DNA of 64,000 nt from Ophiodon elongatus. Its lineage: Eukaryota > Chordata > Actinopteri > Perciformes > Hexagrammidae. The translations under genes were made by a program, and so were the position numbers. Under the pieces are notes generated by a model. The model did not search any database. It was given only the letters and a program-made list of their open reading frames with translations, and had not been told where the DNA came from. Location: positions 62,001 through 126,000 of the forward strand of contig JACSYO010002062.1 of NCBI GenBank assembly GCA_016806645.1. Reading direction: 5' to 3'. Within the stretch, counting starts at the first letter, position 1. The number at the start of each line of letters is the position of its first letter. Shown in pieces: positions 1 through 11,243 of the stretch.

Positions 1-3000
1 TCCTCCGTCGACACCACCTCCTTCTTCGACCTCCTTCTTTGTAAACGTCTCCGCCCCCTCCGCTCCGGAGAAGTCGGACCACATGTAAACAGCCAGCGAA
101 CGGCATCTGGAGTGACCTCTCTTTTTTATTTTTTTTTTGTTCTCTGGCAGAAACGCTGGAAAATTTCAGTGGGCATGTCCTTTTAATTCCTGTGCTCCCC
201 CCCACCTCCTTCACTCTCTTATTCTCCATTACTGTCTCCCTCCTTGATCCCATCTCAGTCTCTTTCTATGCATTTATGTACATTAATACAAATCAGGGTG
301 ATGTTTTAATTCTACAGCTTAGATTGCAGGGTTTTAGTGCGTCCAATCTATCCTGTTCTTCCCCGTGCTCCCATTTCTAGCACTTTTCTTCTCTCCCATT
401 CCCTTGTATCCTTCTCCTCCGGTGCAATGTATCATTGCTGCTTGGCTGGCCCCTGCGTAAACCCTGGGCTCATTCGGCAGCCCTGCTTACTCTCACCCTC
501 GGCCTTCACCAGTCGCTCAGCAAACCTCCGGAAAGTTCCCTCCCTCGCTCAGAGCGCTGGCATCGGGGAGCCGAATCCGTGTACGTGTTTATGGAGTTTT
601 GACAAATTCCTTCCTCCTCGCTCCCTCTCTTGCGTTACAGACTTGACATGCAAGCATTATATTTAATCCCCTCTTCCCCCCTCCCCGTGCGGGCAGAGGC
701 AGTGTGGTGGAGGAGCCATGGGGCCCCGGAGATGGAGCGACGGCCTCTGCGGTGGGGCTGTTACACCATGAAGGAGGCAGCAGGACGGGGGAACGAGGGG
801 TTCAGATGGGCCTTGATGTAGAGCTATGGGATATGTGGTGGGGCTGTATTTTCTTATGGCGGGGTACTGCCTAGGTCACTGGCACTGGGAATACTGGTCA
901 CTCTGAAATTAATTGAATTATGAATAAGCTGCTCCAATCCACGTTCTCCAGCACATATTTAAAAAAACAACCAGGGTCTGTGCCTGACTAGACCCAAGGG
1001 TACAAAGCCACATTTCGGTGAAAGAAAAACATAGAAATGCATACAAAAGCCACAGCACATAATGGTATACCACATATGGGGCTATAATTATAAATCAGTC
1101 CTATAACAACCCTGCTACTAGACAGTTTTGCCTTTCGCCTGAGGTTACTACATAAGTAATTTATAAAACAAATGGGTTGATTCAGAGGTGTCACATGACT
1201 TCTGAGAAGCAGCAAAACAAATTGAATAGTCAAATGAAATGTAAATGTTTGAATCAAGAGTATGAGCCTCCGTAAGTTCTGAACAAAGTGATTTCAGATG
1301 TTGTTAGACGGTCATCTAGATATGAAGGGGGCTCGTTCTAAGCTAACGAAAACACAACGAAGCTAAAAAGCTCTTTAGAGTTGAGGGGAATTACGGAGTC
1401 GGTTTGGATTCATCGCCTGTCACGTTACTCACAGTCATCTGACAAAATCACACAAATAACAGTAGTGATTGGAGCAGGTTGAAACCAACTGAAGAACCAA
1501 GTGACTTGTTGATAACTGTAACCTCAGTGATGAAATGCAAGACGATCCCATAAAAGGCTGAACAATGAAAAGTGTCAGCAACTCTGTGCCTTTACTGTCA
1601 TGGTATCCGTGTGGCGTGGGGCGAAACAACAAGAAAGGAAAAAAGACAAAAGAGAGGGGAGGGAATGAAGGAGGGGCGCTGTTTTTTTTGCGGTTTCCTT
1701 CCCCAGCCGGCTTTCCCAGAAGAGTGAATCAGCTGAGACCACGAAGGAGCCCGGAGGCTCTTCTTCATCCGGGCCCCAAGGTCTCCTCCGGGAGAGCAGC
1801 TCCACCACTTCACTGTCACACCGGCCCCTCTCCCCGGTTCCCAGTGACTCACGCAGCTGTTGTCCCACCGCCAAGCAACCCGCCCAGGTTGTGGAAGGTT
1901 CACTTGTTTTGTGAATGTGTTGACATGTTTTCTCTGGCAGATCTGGTCCCGAGTCCCGATGCGCTGTTTACATGCATGCCGCTGACATGTTTTATTTTGT
2001 CTGGCAACTATGGCACACGTAACCCTGCTCCAGGGATAGAAACCTTATATATGAGCGTCTGTGGTGTTGAATGATCTTCTTTGACATACCATAAATGTCG
2101 AAGGGACGTTGTAAAGGAATGTTTACATTACTTTAAGTCGAGCACTGGGCCTAGTTTCATGCCACTTTCAGGGAATATTTTCACTTTGGCTCCACACTGC
2201 ACAGACCGTATTCTGTACTTTAGCTTTAGTTGGAACCTTGATTATCAAGCGTGGCAATAGTTTCAGCTTCACTGGAAATTTGAACAGTAATTCTAGCTGT
2301 TTTAAAAAAAAAAAATTGCTTTGAGCTGTTTCTTGTAATCTTGTTTACTTAGGAAAGGTTCTTGGAGCTCCCTGCTCTTTTCTCAGCAAGGGCTTTGTTT
2401 CACATCCTGCATGGGATCTGCCCAAATCAACCACAGGTCATTGAGCAACTCTGCTGGAGCTGTTGGGTAACTTGCTCAAGGGCATCTCTGCGGATCTGAA
2501 CCTGTGACCTCTACTTGTACGTTTTCTGTCTCCCCAATTATACCGAGGTAGTCTGACACAAACCGTTGCTTTGTCCAATACTGAAAGCAAATTTCCAGAC
2601 TTCATGCCGTTTGTCTTAGCTAACGGCTATTCGCCCCTTTAGCTTCTAGTCGCCGGACCAGCCATCGCCATGTTGAGTCGTGTGGAGGCCATAACTATCC
2701 ATTAAACTTTTAATGGATAATAATTGAGCACAATTCTGGGTTTTGGTTTTCTTTTTTGTACGTTTGGCCATTGTTACACTGACATTTTTATTATTCAAAA
2801 TAATGTGCTGCAGAGATCCGTTGTTGATATCAGTGATCCACATTGTTGCTTTATTACCACGAACGCACACGCCGTGGTTTATTTTGAGTTCATACCACAT
2901 ACACCATCCTGCTGCCCCAAATACTCACCAGTGCCCCAAATGTATAATAATACTGCAGCTGAAAATAGTCCCCAGCAAATGCACTATTTACTCCAGTTTG

Positions 3001-4919
3001 AGCCACATTTGCTACGAACGACAGTGACGAGCTGTTTCATGGTGTTATTGTGCTTATTTAAAAATGTTTTTACATGAAACTATATAATTGGTTTATTCGT
3101 GTTTTTAAAGATTTGCGTTTTCAGTAGGAATGAATGAGCTTCAGTGGCTGGGAAAGTTGAAAAGTATTGTTTCATTGTCACGTAATTGGTTTGGGTCTTT
3201 TCATAGGATTTGTTGACAGTAAAAACATATTACCAGCCTTATGCTTTTAAAAATGTTAAATTTAAAAACAATCAAATTATTACCAAAACAGTTTAAACAA
3301 AGCATTTTTAGTTGGGGTCAAGACCGTATATTTGGATGAACATGAGCTGAAAAAATGCTACTGCTCTCCACAGTGTTCGCTCCCATCATACAACCATGTA
3401 TACAGAGTGAACTTCCCAACACACACCGTGTATTTGTCCGTATCGTACTTGGACCTGTTGATCTGATGTATCAGGCGCACACAGGTCGGTCGCTGCACTT
3501 CCCCTCTGCAGCTGCAGCCACGCTGCTCCAACGCATACAGCTATTCTCTCCTCCGCCTGCTGGATGTATATTTGTGGAGTGACCTGTATAGTCTACTGTC
3601 CAAACTTTGTCTTGCGCTGTATGTGAGGTCCTCATATCTCTGCACCACCTGTGTCCGAATTTTGTACCGTAAATGCCGTCTTTGCGCCAGTGTCAAGATA
3701 GGTTTCTGTGCTGTCTGTACATTGATTCTGAATCTAAAATGAGTTTTTAATGGTTTGTAGTCTTCGAAGAGCACAATAAATGGGTGGTTTGCCCTGGGAA
3801 CGTGACAATTATGTAACAAGCTTTCTTTGCTTGTTTGACGAGACTATTTCAGCCCTAAATTAAGAGCCGCGCTGAATCACAACCCCCAAGTGTTTTCTAG
3901 TTGATCTGTGGACGTGAAGACACAGACGGTTCATTAGGGACCTGCTGCGCCTGTGTGTGCGAGGACCAGTGTGGCTGCCGAGGCAAAGCACACAGCGTTT
4001 GAGAGTCCGCTTGTGGCCGAAAGCAACAGGAAATGACAGAACTCGGTGCTGGGGCTAAAAATAATGCCCGTTGTTAAGGGAGAATAGAACCGGGGAGGCA
4101 GCGGAGTACAGCAAATATTATTGCAATTAAACCGCAGGCCCAAAAACCACGACCTTCTTTTCAGAGTATGACCCAGGTGGCTGCCAGGGGGGAAAAAAAG
4201 TGAGGAGAGGTTGAAGTGAGGAGTTGAAGCTTTCACAAATGGAGTCAAAGCTTGGGTGTTGGTGATGATGGTGGTGATGAGCGGGGTAAGGTGGGGGTGT
4301 CTGAGTAAAATTCCAGTGAAGTTATGCCACAATGCACTGACTCAGAGAGGACAACACGCATTTCTTTTTCAATTTTCTTTTTTGAGTCTTTTTCACAATG
4401 ACTTCAAGCACCTCATTCCCTGACTTCATTATTGTTACCGAGAGAGGGAGGAGGAGAGAGAGGAGTGGGCATCGGGGGCCGCAACGTTGGCATCAAACCT
4501 GACGCTAACGACTATTCACCTCCCCCCTTTTCCTAACCCCACTCACACACCCGCACCCACACATGCACACTGGCAAGCTCAAAAGCACCCTGGCACTCGG
4601 TGGTGCTGAGCTAAGAATGGAGCACTCTTTCGACTCACGCAATGTGGTGTGCTGAAATTTCCTGCAATAAAAAACGTGATTGGGAAGATACCAATTAAAA
4701 ATGTGTGAGGTGAGAGGAAAGAGGCAAGAGCATGCCAGCCAGCGAAGAGTGAGAAAGCAAAGAGGAGGAGGGGAGTGCCCAGGGAGGTCGGTGGAAAAGG
4801 GGGAGTGTTGAAGAGAAAAGTTAGAGGAAGAGAAGGATCAGGGAGGGGAGGGGAATGCAGGGGAGGTTGAGGGATAATCTCCTCGCTGACCACTGGATAC
4901 CCTGCCACCCCCCAAAAGT
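1..4919. other. Intergenic or intronic DNA, no gene recognised
   Basis: No coding exon could be supported on either strand. The open frames here are short, low in complexity or proline- and serine-rich, and none resembles a known family. The stretch has a pyrimidine-rich start, a purine-rich patch near 1620-1690, and a tRNA-SINE-like piece near 2450-2520 that is too degraded to assign. Strong purine runs on the plus strand occupy about 4690-4870. Confidence 0.5.
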
Positions 4920-4995
4920 AAAGAGAGGAGTGCAAGAGAACAGAAAAGAAGCCAGGTTCTGGCTTCTTTTCTTCTTTTCTTGCGCTCCTCTCTTT
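4920..4995. repeat. Inverted repeat with a 3-nt loop (long foldback)
   Basis: Bases 4920-4955 are purine-rich and are followed, after the 3-base spacer 4956-4958, by a nearly perfect reverse complement at 4959-4995. There are a few mismatches and about one bulged base. The arms are polypurine on one side and polypyrimidine on the other. The loop is too tight for an ordinary microRNA precursor, so a snap-back duplication or a small foldback element is more likely. Confidence 0.7.
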
Positions 4996-6136
4996 CTCCC
5001 ATTTTTTTTTTCTTCTAAATCCTGTTTTCATTTAGGACATGGCAGCGCTCCCTCAAACTCTTGAGTTTCACAAACCAAAAGCTATTTCCTGATTCACTCC
5101 CTCTCTCATATAATTATTCCACTGGACCGTGTTCATCGCTTCTTTCTTTCAGGCCTCTCTTTTCCAGCACTGCCTGTTCTGTGCTCGGGGTGACATCACA
5201 GCCTTGATGGGGCAAAGGCTGCCCGGCTCATACTCTGTGGGTCAGAGGTCTCGGCTGCTCCCACTCCCTCACACATACTTAATCCCTGTTTGCTTGTCGC
5301 ATTAACGTGTGAACCTGATGTCATTTTATGAAACACTTTTGCATATGATGATTGAATTGGTCGTATGTCCCTTGAATGAAGTAATTTAAGGTTAAGAACT
5401 TGATTTTAGGGAAGAAGATCTTGCAGGGAAAAAAAACACTGGAACATGCCGAATTGTTTGAATTGTACTTTACATTTGTATCTTTTTGGGTGTAAGGGGT
5501 GTACGAAGAGAGCTGGGGATCTCAAGACATTTTCTGTGCTCAAGCGGGTCACATGGTTAATATGTTAAGGGCCCTTGTTAACGGCTGCGGTATTCACCTC
5601 ATAAATGGCTTCATTGTTCCCGTTCACACACACACTCCCGCATACGCCGGGGCTTTTTACAGCATAACTATTCTGAGTTGCTCGTAATGTTCCCTCAAAT
5701 CTGCCATTAAAAGGGCACCCTCGGTCACTACGGGGCATTTCAGCTACACTTGACCTGTGTGCTGTAGGTTTTCTAGCACCTCTCTGCTGTTAGTGTTGGC
5801 TCTTTTTAGTTGCATTGACACTGCTCTCTCTCTCTCGCTCTCGCTCCCCCCCCCAGCTGTGCTTCTGTCCCAGTTCCAGCTGTTTGGGTGTGGCTGCTGC
5901 TGGCACTAAGAGAAACCTCCACAAACTCGTGGGGGGGGAGGTGCTCATTAATTGACTGCTGGAGACGAGGCCGCAAGATAGACGTACAGACATGTCTGTG
6001 TTACTGTGTGCATGTCAACACAACGATTAGGTCAAGGAGCTCGTGTGTACTTTAGATTGTAATCCACTGCTTCAAGGTGGAGGGTAATAACGTCCAAGAA
6101 TTTAAGCTCAGCGCCAGCTAATTTAAAAACCATTTA
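4996..6136. other. Non-coding stretch, no gene recognised
   Basis: Nothing coding is seen. A (CT)n run lies at about 5823-5848, followed by a short C tract. The open frames are short and match nothing recognisable. Confidence 0.45.
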
Positions 6137-6219
6137 TCAAACTTGCTGACAATTAATAATACTTAAAGCTGCATTAATCAATATTTTAATATTAAGAACG
6201 GGTCGAATACGTGTAACGT
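6137..6219 (+). repeat. Dispersed fish repeat (family A), left piece split by the retroviral element
   Basis: This segment and 12288-12560 read as one repeat when the 6.07-kb element between them is removed. A related copy at about 44370-44640 runs through the corresponding position without interruption. Its last four bases (ACGT, 6216-6219) are repeated at 12288-12291 and are taken as the target-site duplication of the insertion. Confidence 0.55.
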
Positions 6220-6928
6220 TGTCGTGTTTTAGAAAGGCTCCGGATGAACAAAGGACGTCGTGGATCGAACAGTTATAATAAAGTGCATTTAATAAAGTAA
6301 AAAGTCGTTGTGATACAAAGTACAAAAAATCTCAGCTGAGGATTCGCCGGCTTCCGCGATCCACAGTCTGCTCGCAGTTACCTGTCTCTCGCTTCCACCG
6401 TCGAATCCTGAACAAAAGACGCACATTGACTATATAGCACCCGAAAAGGTGTGAAATCATCCCATTGGTTCAAAAAGTATGCAATGTCCATTGGTGCACA
6501 GCCGGCACCCTGCAGCGTCCTTCCTGGTGATAGGAGCAAAGTTCGTTGCGCCAAAAACTCCCCGCCCTGTCTGTGTGGGGGACTGGGGGGTCTTCATTAG
6601 CAAATCCGAGAAAAACAAAAGTCTCCGGTGTCTCACTGCGCCATTATGACCACGCCTCCAGGCACGTGACCTTCTCAGGTGCGTTCAATGCAACTGGTCA
6701 TTTTGAGTGTCTCTCACTAACTCCTGGCGGTACAATTCAATATTACCATGCAGACATTTCTTTAATAATTACATAGTTCCCAAAATCATAGCGGTGCAAT
6801 GGAATATTTCCATGCAGACATTTCTTTATTAATTACATAGCTTCAAAATCATAATACTCTTCAATGGAATATTATCCTAAAAACACTTCTTTATCAATTT
6901 CGCAGCTTCAAAATCATAATACTCTTCA
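6220..6928 (-). repeat. LTR, antisense copy (U5 end outermost)
   Basis: This is the reverse complement of 11579-12287. It begins with the complement of the terminal CA and ends with the complement of the U3-initial TG. The TATA-like element falls at 6430-6436 and would drive transcription leftward, away from gag. It differs from the right copy at 6321 and 6405. Confidence 0.85.
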
Positions 6929-6963
6929 ATCCCTCCTTTTATACCAATGTTTGGTATAAACAA

Positions 6964-7263
6964 TCACACATAGTTGACAAAACAATCAGGGAGGGCTTTG
7001 ATTGTCGGTCCATCAAAATCGTCAGTTTCGTCTACGTTAATGAGTTCAGTACCCAATAGTGGCATCATCAGAGGCTGGCTTTCCTGGGTTAGTGCAGTGG
7101 CTATGAGTCTAGTGATAAGGGTCCTGATGCAGGGGCTGCAACAGCATCCTCATAAGATGAGTATGCTGGACAAAATGGAGATTTCTGTTATTACTGTGTT
7201 CAACCATTGTTTGTATTTACCAACCCATGAGTCCAATAAAGCTGTGAAGGGGCCACTGATCCG
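6964..7263 (-). pseudogene. env transmembrane C-terminus, antisense copy
   Basis: This is the mirror copy of 11244-11543. It reads on the minus strand as the end of a retroviral transmembrane envelope protein: a membrane-proximal segment, a hydrophobic stretch, a cysteine cluster and a short cytoplasmic tail. It has the same in-frame stop as the right copy. The plus-strand reading of about 101 codons over it is an antisense shadow. Confidence 0.7.
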
Positions 7264-7463
7264 TCACGTCTCTGGATGAACAACCAACTGCGTTTTGGAT
7301 TTCACACAGATATGTCTACAGTAGTTATTGTATTCACTGTGCAATTATGTCTTCACTCTTAACATTCAACCGTAGTCAAAAATGTGACCATATTTACCAT
7401 GTATACCAGTTCATAGGTTTTTCCGAATCCTCAGGCCTCCGGGAAACGAATCGTCAAGCACTT

Positions 7464-9266
7464 AAAGATCTAGCGATCGGAAGACAAGTGGTAGACGGAA
7501 TGAACAGGATGAAAGTCGCTCACATGGCTCCTGTGTCCACTGTTGCTGATCCGCCCTTAGTTCACTTTCTAGACCTAGAGACCACAGCCGCACCCACACC
7601 AGCATGGAAGACAATAGAACAGAGTACCCTCTATCCATCCCTCACCACCCTCATCAAACCCCCGCCCTATGCAGCAGGAAATCCCTTTAGGACCCAGATA
7701 CAGGCACCTGCACTAGAAATAAAAGGAGGACCGCTGGATGTCGCGTCCACAATGACCGATCATGCTGTGGGCGTCCTCACAGCACAAATAGAGTCCCTCA
7801 CTGAGACAGTGAAGACACATCTAAAGGATGGAGAAGGAGTGACCAGGGAAAAGAGGCTACGACAGACAAGCGGCTATGAAGACAGCCAACACGGAAGTTC
7901 AACCTCATCTCTCCATCCAGTGGGACACACCTCAAGCCCTGCAGGAGCAGGAGGATATGAGCCAGAATGGCACCTGACAAAGGAGCCCCCTGTCAACAGC
8001 CACAACCGTAGCGGCGCCTACTGGAATGAAGTGGACACTGACAGGTCACACACCATCCACCAGAGGCAAAGGCCTCCCTCACCCCTCAATCTATCCAACA
8101 ACGGTGCCGAAGACAAAGACTCGTCAGGACCCCTACAGGACGGGCCCCAGAGGCCTCACGACCTACCATTCCGAGGGACAGTCCAGCTCCCCGAACATCT
8201 CACACTAATGACGAATAACGGCGCTTCAGCTCAGCACCAGCACAACCTCAGATCCATGGGCCGTCAGCACCCACCGCAGACCCCTCAAGGTTTCCAAGCC
8301 CCTCTTCTGACACTACCCAATGGACAGCAGCAGTACCAACCATACAGCATGAGAGACGCCCAGATTCTGGTCGGAAAACTACCCTCGCTCACAGACGGAG
8401 GCGGACCGTGGCTGAGGGTCTTGAATACCCTGACAGCAGGACACACGTTGGCTCTAGGAGACATGAGATCTCTCCTCACCCACTGCTCCAGCCTACAGGA
8501 AAGCGTCGAAGTACAAACAGCCGCCCAAGTAAACTCTCTGCCTGACCACGAGCCCCTCACCCGCATCGCAGGACCATTGAACCAGGCCATCAGGATGAAA
8601 TGGCCTCACACCCCCGACCTCTCCAGCCTCAGTGGGATCACGCACCAGACAGGAGAAGAGGCACAGGCATACCTCAAGAGAGCGGCAGACATATGGGAAG
8701 CAGCCACAGGACATCGCCATGACGTTGATCACTCAACCAAAGCTGTGTGGAAACATGCAGTCATACAAGGGCTCCCCTCACCTGTTGAGACAAAACTCAG
8801 AGAGACAGTGGGTCTGGCACACCTGCCTGATAACCTCTGGAGAGAACACGTCATCCACCAGACGAAGATACATATACAGAAGCAAGGGCAAGAACAAGAA
8901 CAAGAAAGTAAGACAGCTCTGGAACTCCGACTGCTCAAAATGCAGTTGGCAGAAAAAGACACTGCAGCGGCCCAAGCCAAGCCCAAGAAACAAATGGTCG
9001 CCGCGACGGAACTCACCCTCCAGGTTGAGGAAGCGGTGAGCCGGGCGTTGGCACAACGGGGATCACATGCACCGGTCCAACATCCCACTCATCAGTGGAT
9101 CCAAAGAGCTCCCTACAATGGGGGAGGGGGTTTCCAATCCCGCAGGAACACATCAAGAGTCACAAACTGCCACAACTGTGGAAGAGACGGACACTGGGCG
9201 CGAGAATGCCGAAGTGCCCCATGGAATCAACAGGATGGAGGCCAAGACTACCACACAGACAGGTAG
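7464..9266 (+). CDS. gag: Retroviral Gag polyprotein, open reading frame
   Basis: Gag is the structural polyprotein that assembles retroviral particles. From the arm-loop junction at 7464 the frame is open for 600 codons to the stop at 9264-9266. The first Met after the junction is at 7500. An upstream Met at 7347 lies in antisense env and is unlikely to be original. A PPPY late-domain motif is encoded at 7659-7670. A long proline- and glutamine-rich linker leads to a capsid-like helical region (about 8340-8870), then a charged Glu/Gln/Lys stretch and one CCHC zinc knuckle (9168-9209). There are no stops or frameshifts, unlike the pol and env remnants downstream. The original N-terminus is missing or displaced, because the frame starts at the rearrangement junction. 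Neither LTR is placed to transcribe it in sense. Confidence 0.8.
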   Translation, partial: KDLAIGRQVVDGMNRMKVAHMAPVSTVADPPLVHFLDLETTAAPTPAWKTIEQSTLYPSLTTLIKPPPYAAGNPFRTQIQAPALEIKGGPLDVASTMTDHAVGVLTAQIESLTETVKTHLKDGEGVTREKRLRQTSGYEDSQHGSSTSSLHPVGHTSSPAGAGGYEPEWHLTKEPPVNSHNRSGAYWNEVDTDRSHTIHQRQRPPSPLNLSNNGAEDKDSSGPLQDGPQRPHDLPFRGTVQLPEHLTLMTNNGASAQHQHNLRSMGRQHPPQTPQGFQAPLLTLPNGQQQYQPYSMRDAQILVGKLPSLTDGGGPWLRVLNTLTAGHTLALGDMRSLLTHCSSLQESVEVQTAAQVNSLPDHEPLTRIAGPLNQAIRMKWPHTPDLSSLSGITHQTGEEAQAYLKRAADIWEAATGHRHDVDHSTKAVWKHAVIQGLPSPVETKLRETVGLAHLPDNLWREHVIHQTKIHIQKQGQEQEQESKTALELRLLKMQLAEKDTAAAQAKPKKQMVAATELTLQVEEAVSRALAQRGSHAPVQHPTHQWIQRAPYNGGGGFQSRRNTSRVTNCHNCGRDGHWARECRSAPWNQQDGGQDYHTDR

Positions 9267-9415
9267 AGACAGGTAGAGAGATAGGTGAGCAGAGAGCGAG
9301 AGAGCGAGAGAGACAGAAGTGAGCAGAGAGAGCGAGAGAGACAGAAATGAGCAGAGAGAGCGAGAGAGACAGAAGTGAGCCGAGAGAGAGAGAGAGACAA
9401 GTGAGCAGAGAGACA
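9262..9415 (+). repeat. 28-bp purine-rich minisatellite
   Basis: About five imperfect copies of a GA-rich unit of roughly 28 bp begin at the last codons of gag. They occupy the place where protease and reverse transcriptase would be expected. Expansion here accompanies, and may have helped cause, loss of most of pol. Confidence 0.8.
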
Positions 9416-9478
9416 CATAAACACACACATACTACACAAAACAGCTCTAGGTCAAGCATCGCATGTCGCTACTCCTAA

Positions 9479-9630
9479 CCACACAAAACCATTCAATTTG
9501 GATAGTTCTGAAACAAATGGGATGGTATCCGCAGTATTGTTCCAGAAAAGGAGGGAGGTAGGAGATCCAAAACTGGATCACATTGAAAAAGGACAAACAA
9601 GATGCACAAGACATCTAGCAGTAGAAAAAT
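9479..9630 (+). pseudogene. pol remnant: RNase H-like fragment
   Basis: An open stretch resembles the start of the RNase H region of fish retroviral Pol: the beta-strand with the first acidic residue, then a conserved Asp-His-rich segment. It is cut short and joined directly to integrase-like sequence, so the protease, the reverse transcriptase and most of RNase H are gone. Confidence 0.5.
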
Positions 9631-10103
9631 CGGATCTGACAATGGCACACATTTTTGCAAACAAACACTTACAAGAAGTTTAGAAGTATCTAGGCATAAC
9701 ACTCACATGGATCAGTCCATCACACACAGTCACAGGGTATAGTCGGGAGAGGAAGTTAAGTCTAATAGCTAGGAAACGTCACAGGACCAGACTCACCTGG
9801 CTGGACGGTTTGCCTCTAGCACCAATGGCTATGAGATCCCCACAAGGAGGGAAAACTTTCCTCTCTCCTCATGAGTTGATGACAGGGGGACCCATGCCGG
9901 GTCCAGAGAGAATTGAAAGAGCCAACCAGATGCCAGCTGATGAGAATGGGTCATCAGTGGAACCAGGTGTCTGGGTAAGGTTGAAGGTTCATAAAAGAAA
10001 GTGGACTGAGCCAGGGTGGAGTGGGCCGTTTGAAGTCGTTGCAAAGACTTCACACGCCCTCCAGAAAATATATTTGGTGTACGTTTTGCACACTGGAAAT
10101 TAA
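9631..10103 (+). pseudogene. pol remnant: integrase fragments
   Basis: Around 9630-9665 a frame recalls the integrase catalytic-core strand with the Asp-Asn-Gly motif. It is broken by frameshifts and stops. From 9810 to 10103 an open stretch resembles the linker and the C-terminal SH3-like domain of gammaretrovirus-type integrase, with a Trp-Val-(Arg/Lys) core and a Pro-Gly-Trp-x-Gly-Pro segment. The N-terminal HHCC zinc domain was not found. The region is clearly non-functional. Confidence 0.6.
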
Positions 10104-10310
10104 TTTTAACTTATGTGAAATATTGTTTTTTGATCTAACAGGCTGTTTAAGTCAAGGAATGTTGCTTTTCTATGTTTCTCTATATTGCTATTTTCTATTT
10201 TACTATATGTTTTCAGGAATGATAAAACACATGCAAACCTCATTTCTCCTCACACCAAATTCACAAGTAGATCCTCAAGGAGCACCTCCCCAGGAGACTC
10301 TTTTCGGCAA
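10104..10310 (+). other. Loop segment between integrase and env remnants
   Basis: This AT-rich stretch carries no recognisable reading frame. It probably holds the pol-env junction after loss of the surface subunit coding region. Confidence 0.35.
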
Positions 10311-10740
10311 GAATGCGTCTATAGGAGTACCAAGGAGGGTGCCTAATGAATTTAGAACTCGGAATCAGATCTCTGCTGGGTTTAAATCCACCTTCTTTGG
10401 GTGGTCGACCTGATCCTAGCAGAAAAGGGAAGTGGGGGTGGGCAAATTTTTTGGGTCTGCTTGTTCATCCCTTAACATCACAGCTCCTGACGGCTCGGTG
10501 ACCAAAACTGACGGCGCAGAGTAACGAGCTTGCAGACAACCCAGGGATTGATGAACCCCTCACTAACTGGTTGGGTAATATGAATGGCAAATGAAAAAAA
10601 TGCATTTTTGTCCATATTAACCACCCTCTATATTGCAGCTCCCATACTCGTCTGTATAGGCTATAGATTATTTCATGATTGCATTATTTTATAACAATTT
10701 CATAACGACCGCATGTTTAGACTATTACATAGTTAGTGGG
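10311..10740 (+). pseudogene. env remnant: transmembrane ectodomain and membrane span
   Basis: Fragments in all three frames resemble the ectodomain of a retroviral transmembrane subunit, then its disulfide-loop region, a membrane-proximal segment and a hydrophobic helix. Stops and frameshifts separate them, and a central part appears deleted around 10400. This region covers the same part of TM as the copies in the inverted arms but is clearly diverged from them. It therefore appears to come from a different lineage or copy. Confidence 0.55.
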
Positions 10741-11043
10741 TTTAGATTAAAAGCTCCCGTACCGACGTGACGGGGTTTCCGGTTCTAGCTTACTACAGAC
10801 ACGGGGTCAGAGGACTCCCTTGGGACATATAGGTTGTTGTGTTCAGTGTATAATTGTTTTCATACAAAGTAAATATTATTTTTTTTTTACTTAAATGTCA
10901 AACCACTTTTCGGCTCATTTTTGGAATCTCTGACTTGAGGACAAAGGACGCGGATCGGCAGGCACTCCCACGGGCCCAAATGAAATAAGGTTTGCAGATC
11001 CTTTTGAACAAAACTGCTAGGTAGATTCAGGACAATTAGGTGG
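10741..11043 (+). other. Unassigned end of the retroviral loop
   Basis: No reading frame is recognised. The T-rich tract near 10880 and the sequence after it could be the remains of an LTR or leader belonging to the loop lineage. This is a guess from position only. Confidence 0.3.
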
Positions 11044-11243
11044 AAGTGCTTGACGATTCGTTTCCCGAAGGCCTGAGGATTCGGAAAAACCTATAAACTG
11101 GTATACATGGTAAATATGGTCACATTTTTGACTACGGTTGAATGTTAAGAGTGAAGACATAATTGCACAGTGAATACAATAACTACTGTAGACATATCTG
11201 TGTGAAATCCAAAACGCAGTTGGTTGTTCATCCAGAGACGTGA

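Noticed and set aside
1..120. Possible partial exon at the window edge
   Set aside because: Both strands are open for a short way, but no splice site or family pattern could be recognised.
1565..2074. 169-codon open frame rich in Pro and Ser
   Set aside because: Overlapping frames on the other strand are equally open. There is no family resemblance and no splice evidence.
3934..5031. Open frames of 132 and 150 codons on the minus strand
   Set aside because: They come from purine-rich, low-complexity DNA. The second overlaps the foldback at 4920-4995.
6546..6776. 76-codon frame found identically at 11731-11961 on the other strand
   Set aside because: It lies inside the inverted LTR copies and reads U3 sequence antisense. 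Its duplication reflects the inverted repeat, not a gene.
6974..7279. 101-codon frame found identically at 11228-11533 on the other strand
   Set aside because: It is antisense to the env TM copies in the arms.
7347..7463. Upstream in-frame extension of gag with its own Met at 7347
   Set aside because: It lies wholly in the antisense env arm, whose mirror copy at 11044-11160 has no gag beside it. The reading is fortuitous.
9153..9459. Leu/Ser-rich minus-strand frames
   Set aside because: They are shadows of the GA-rich minisatellite at the end of gag.
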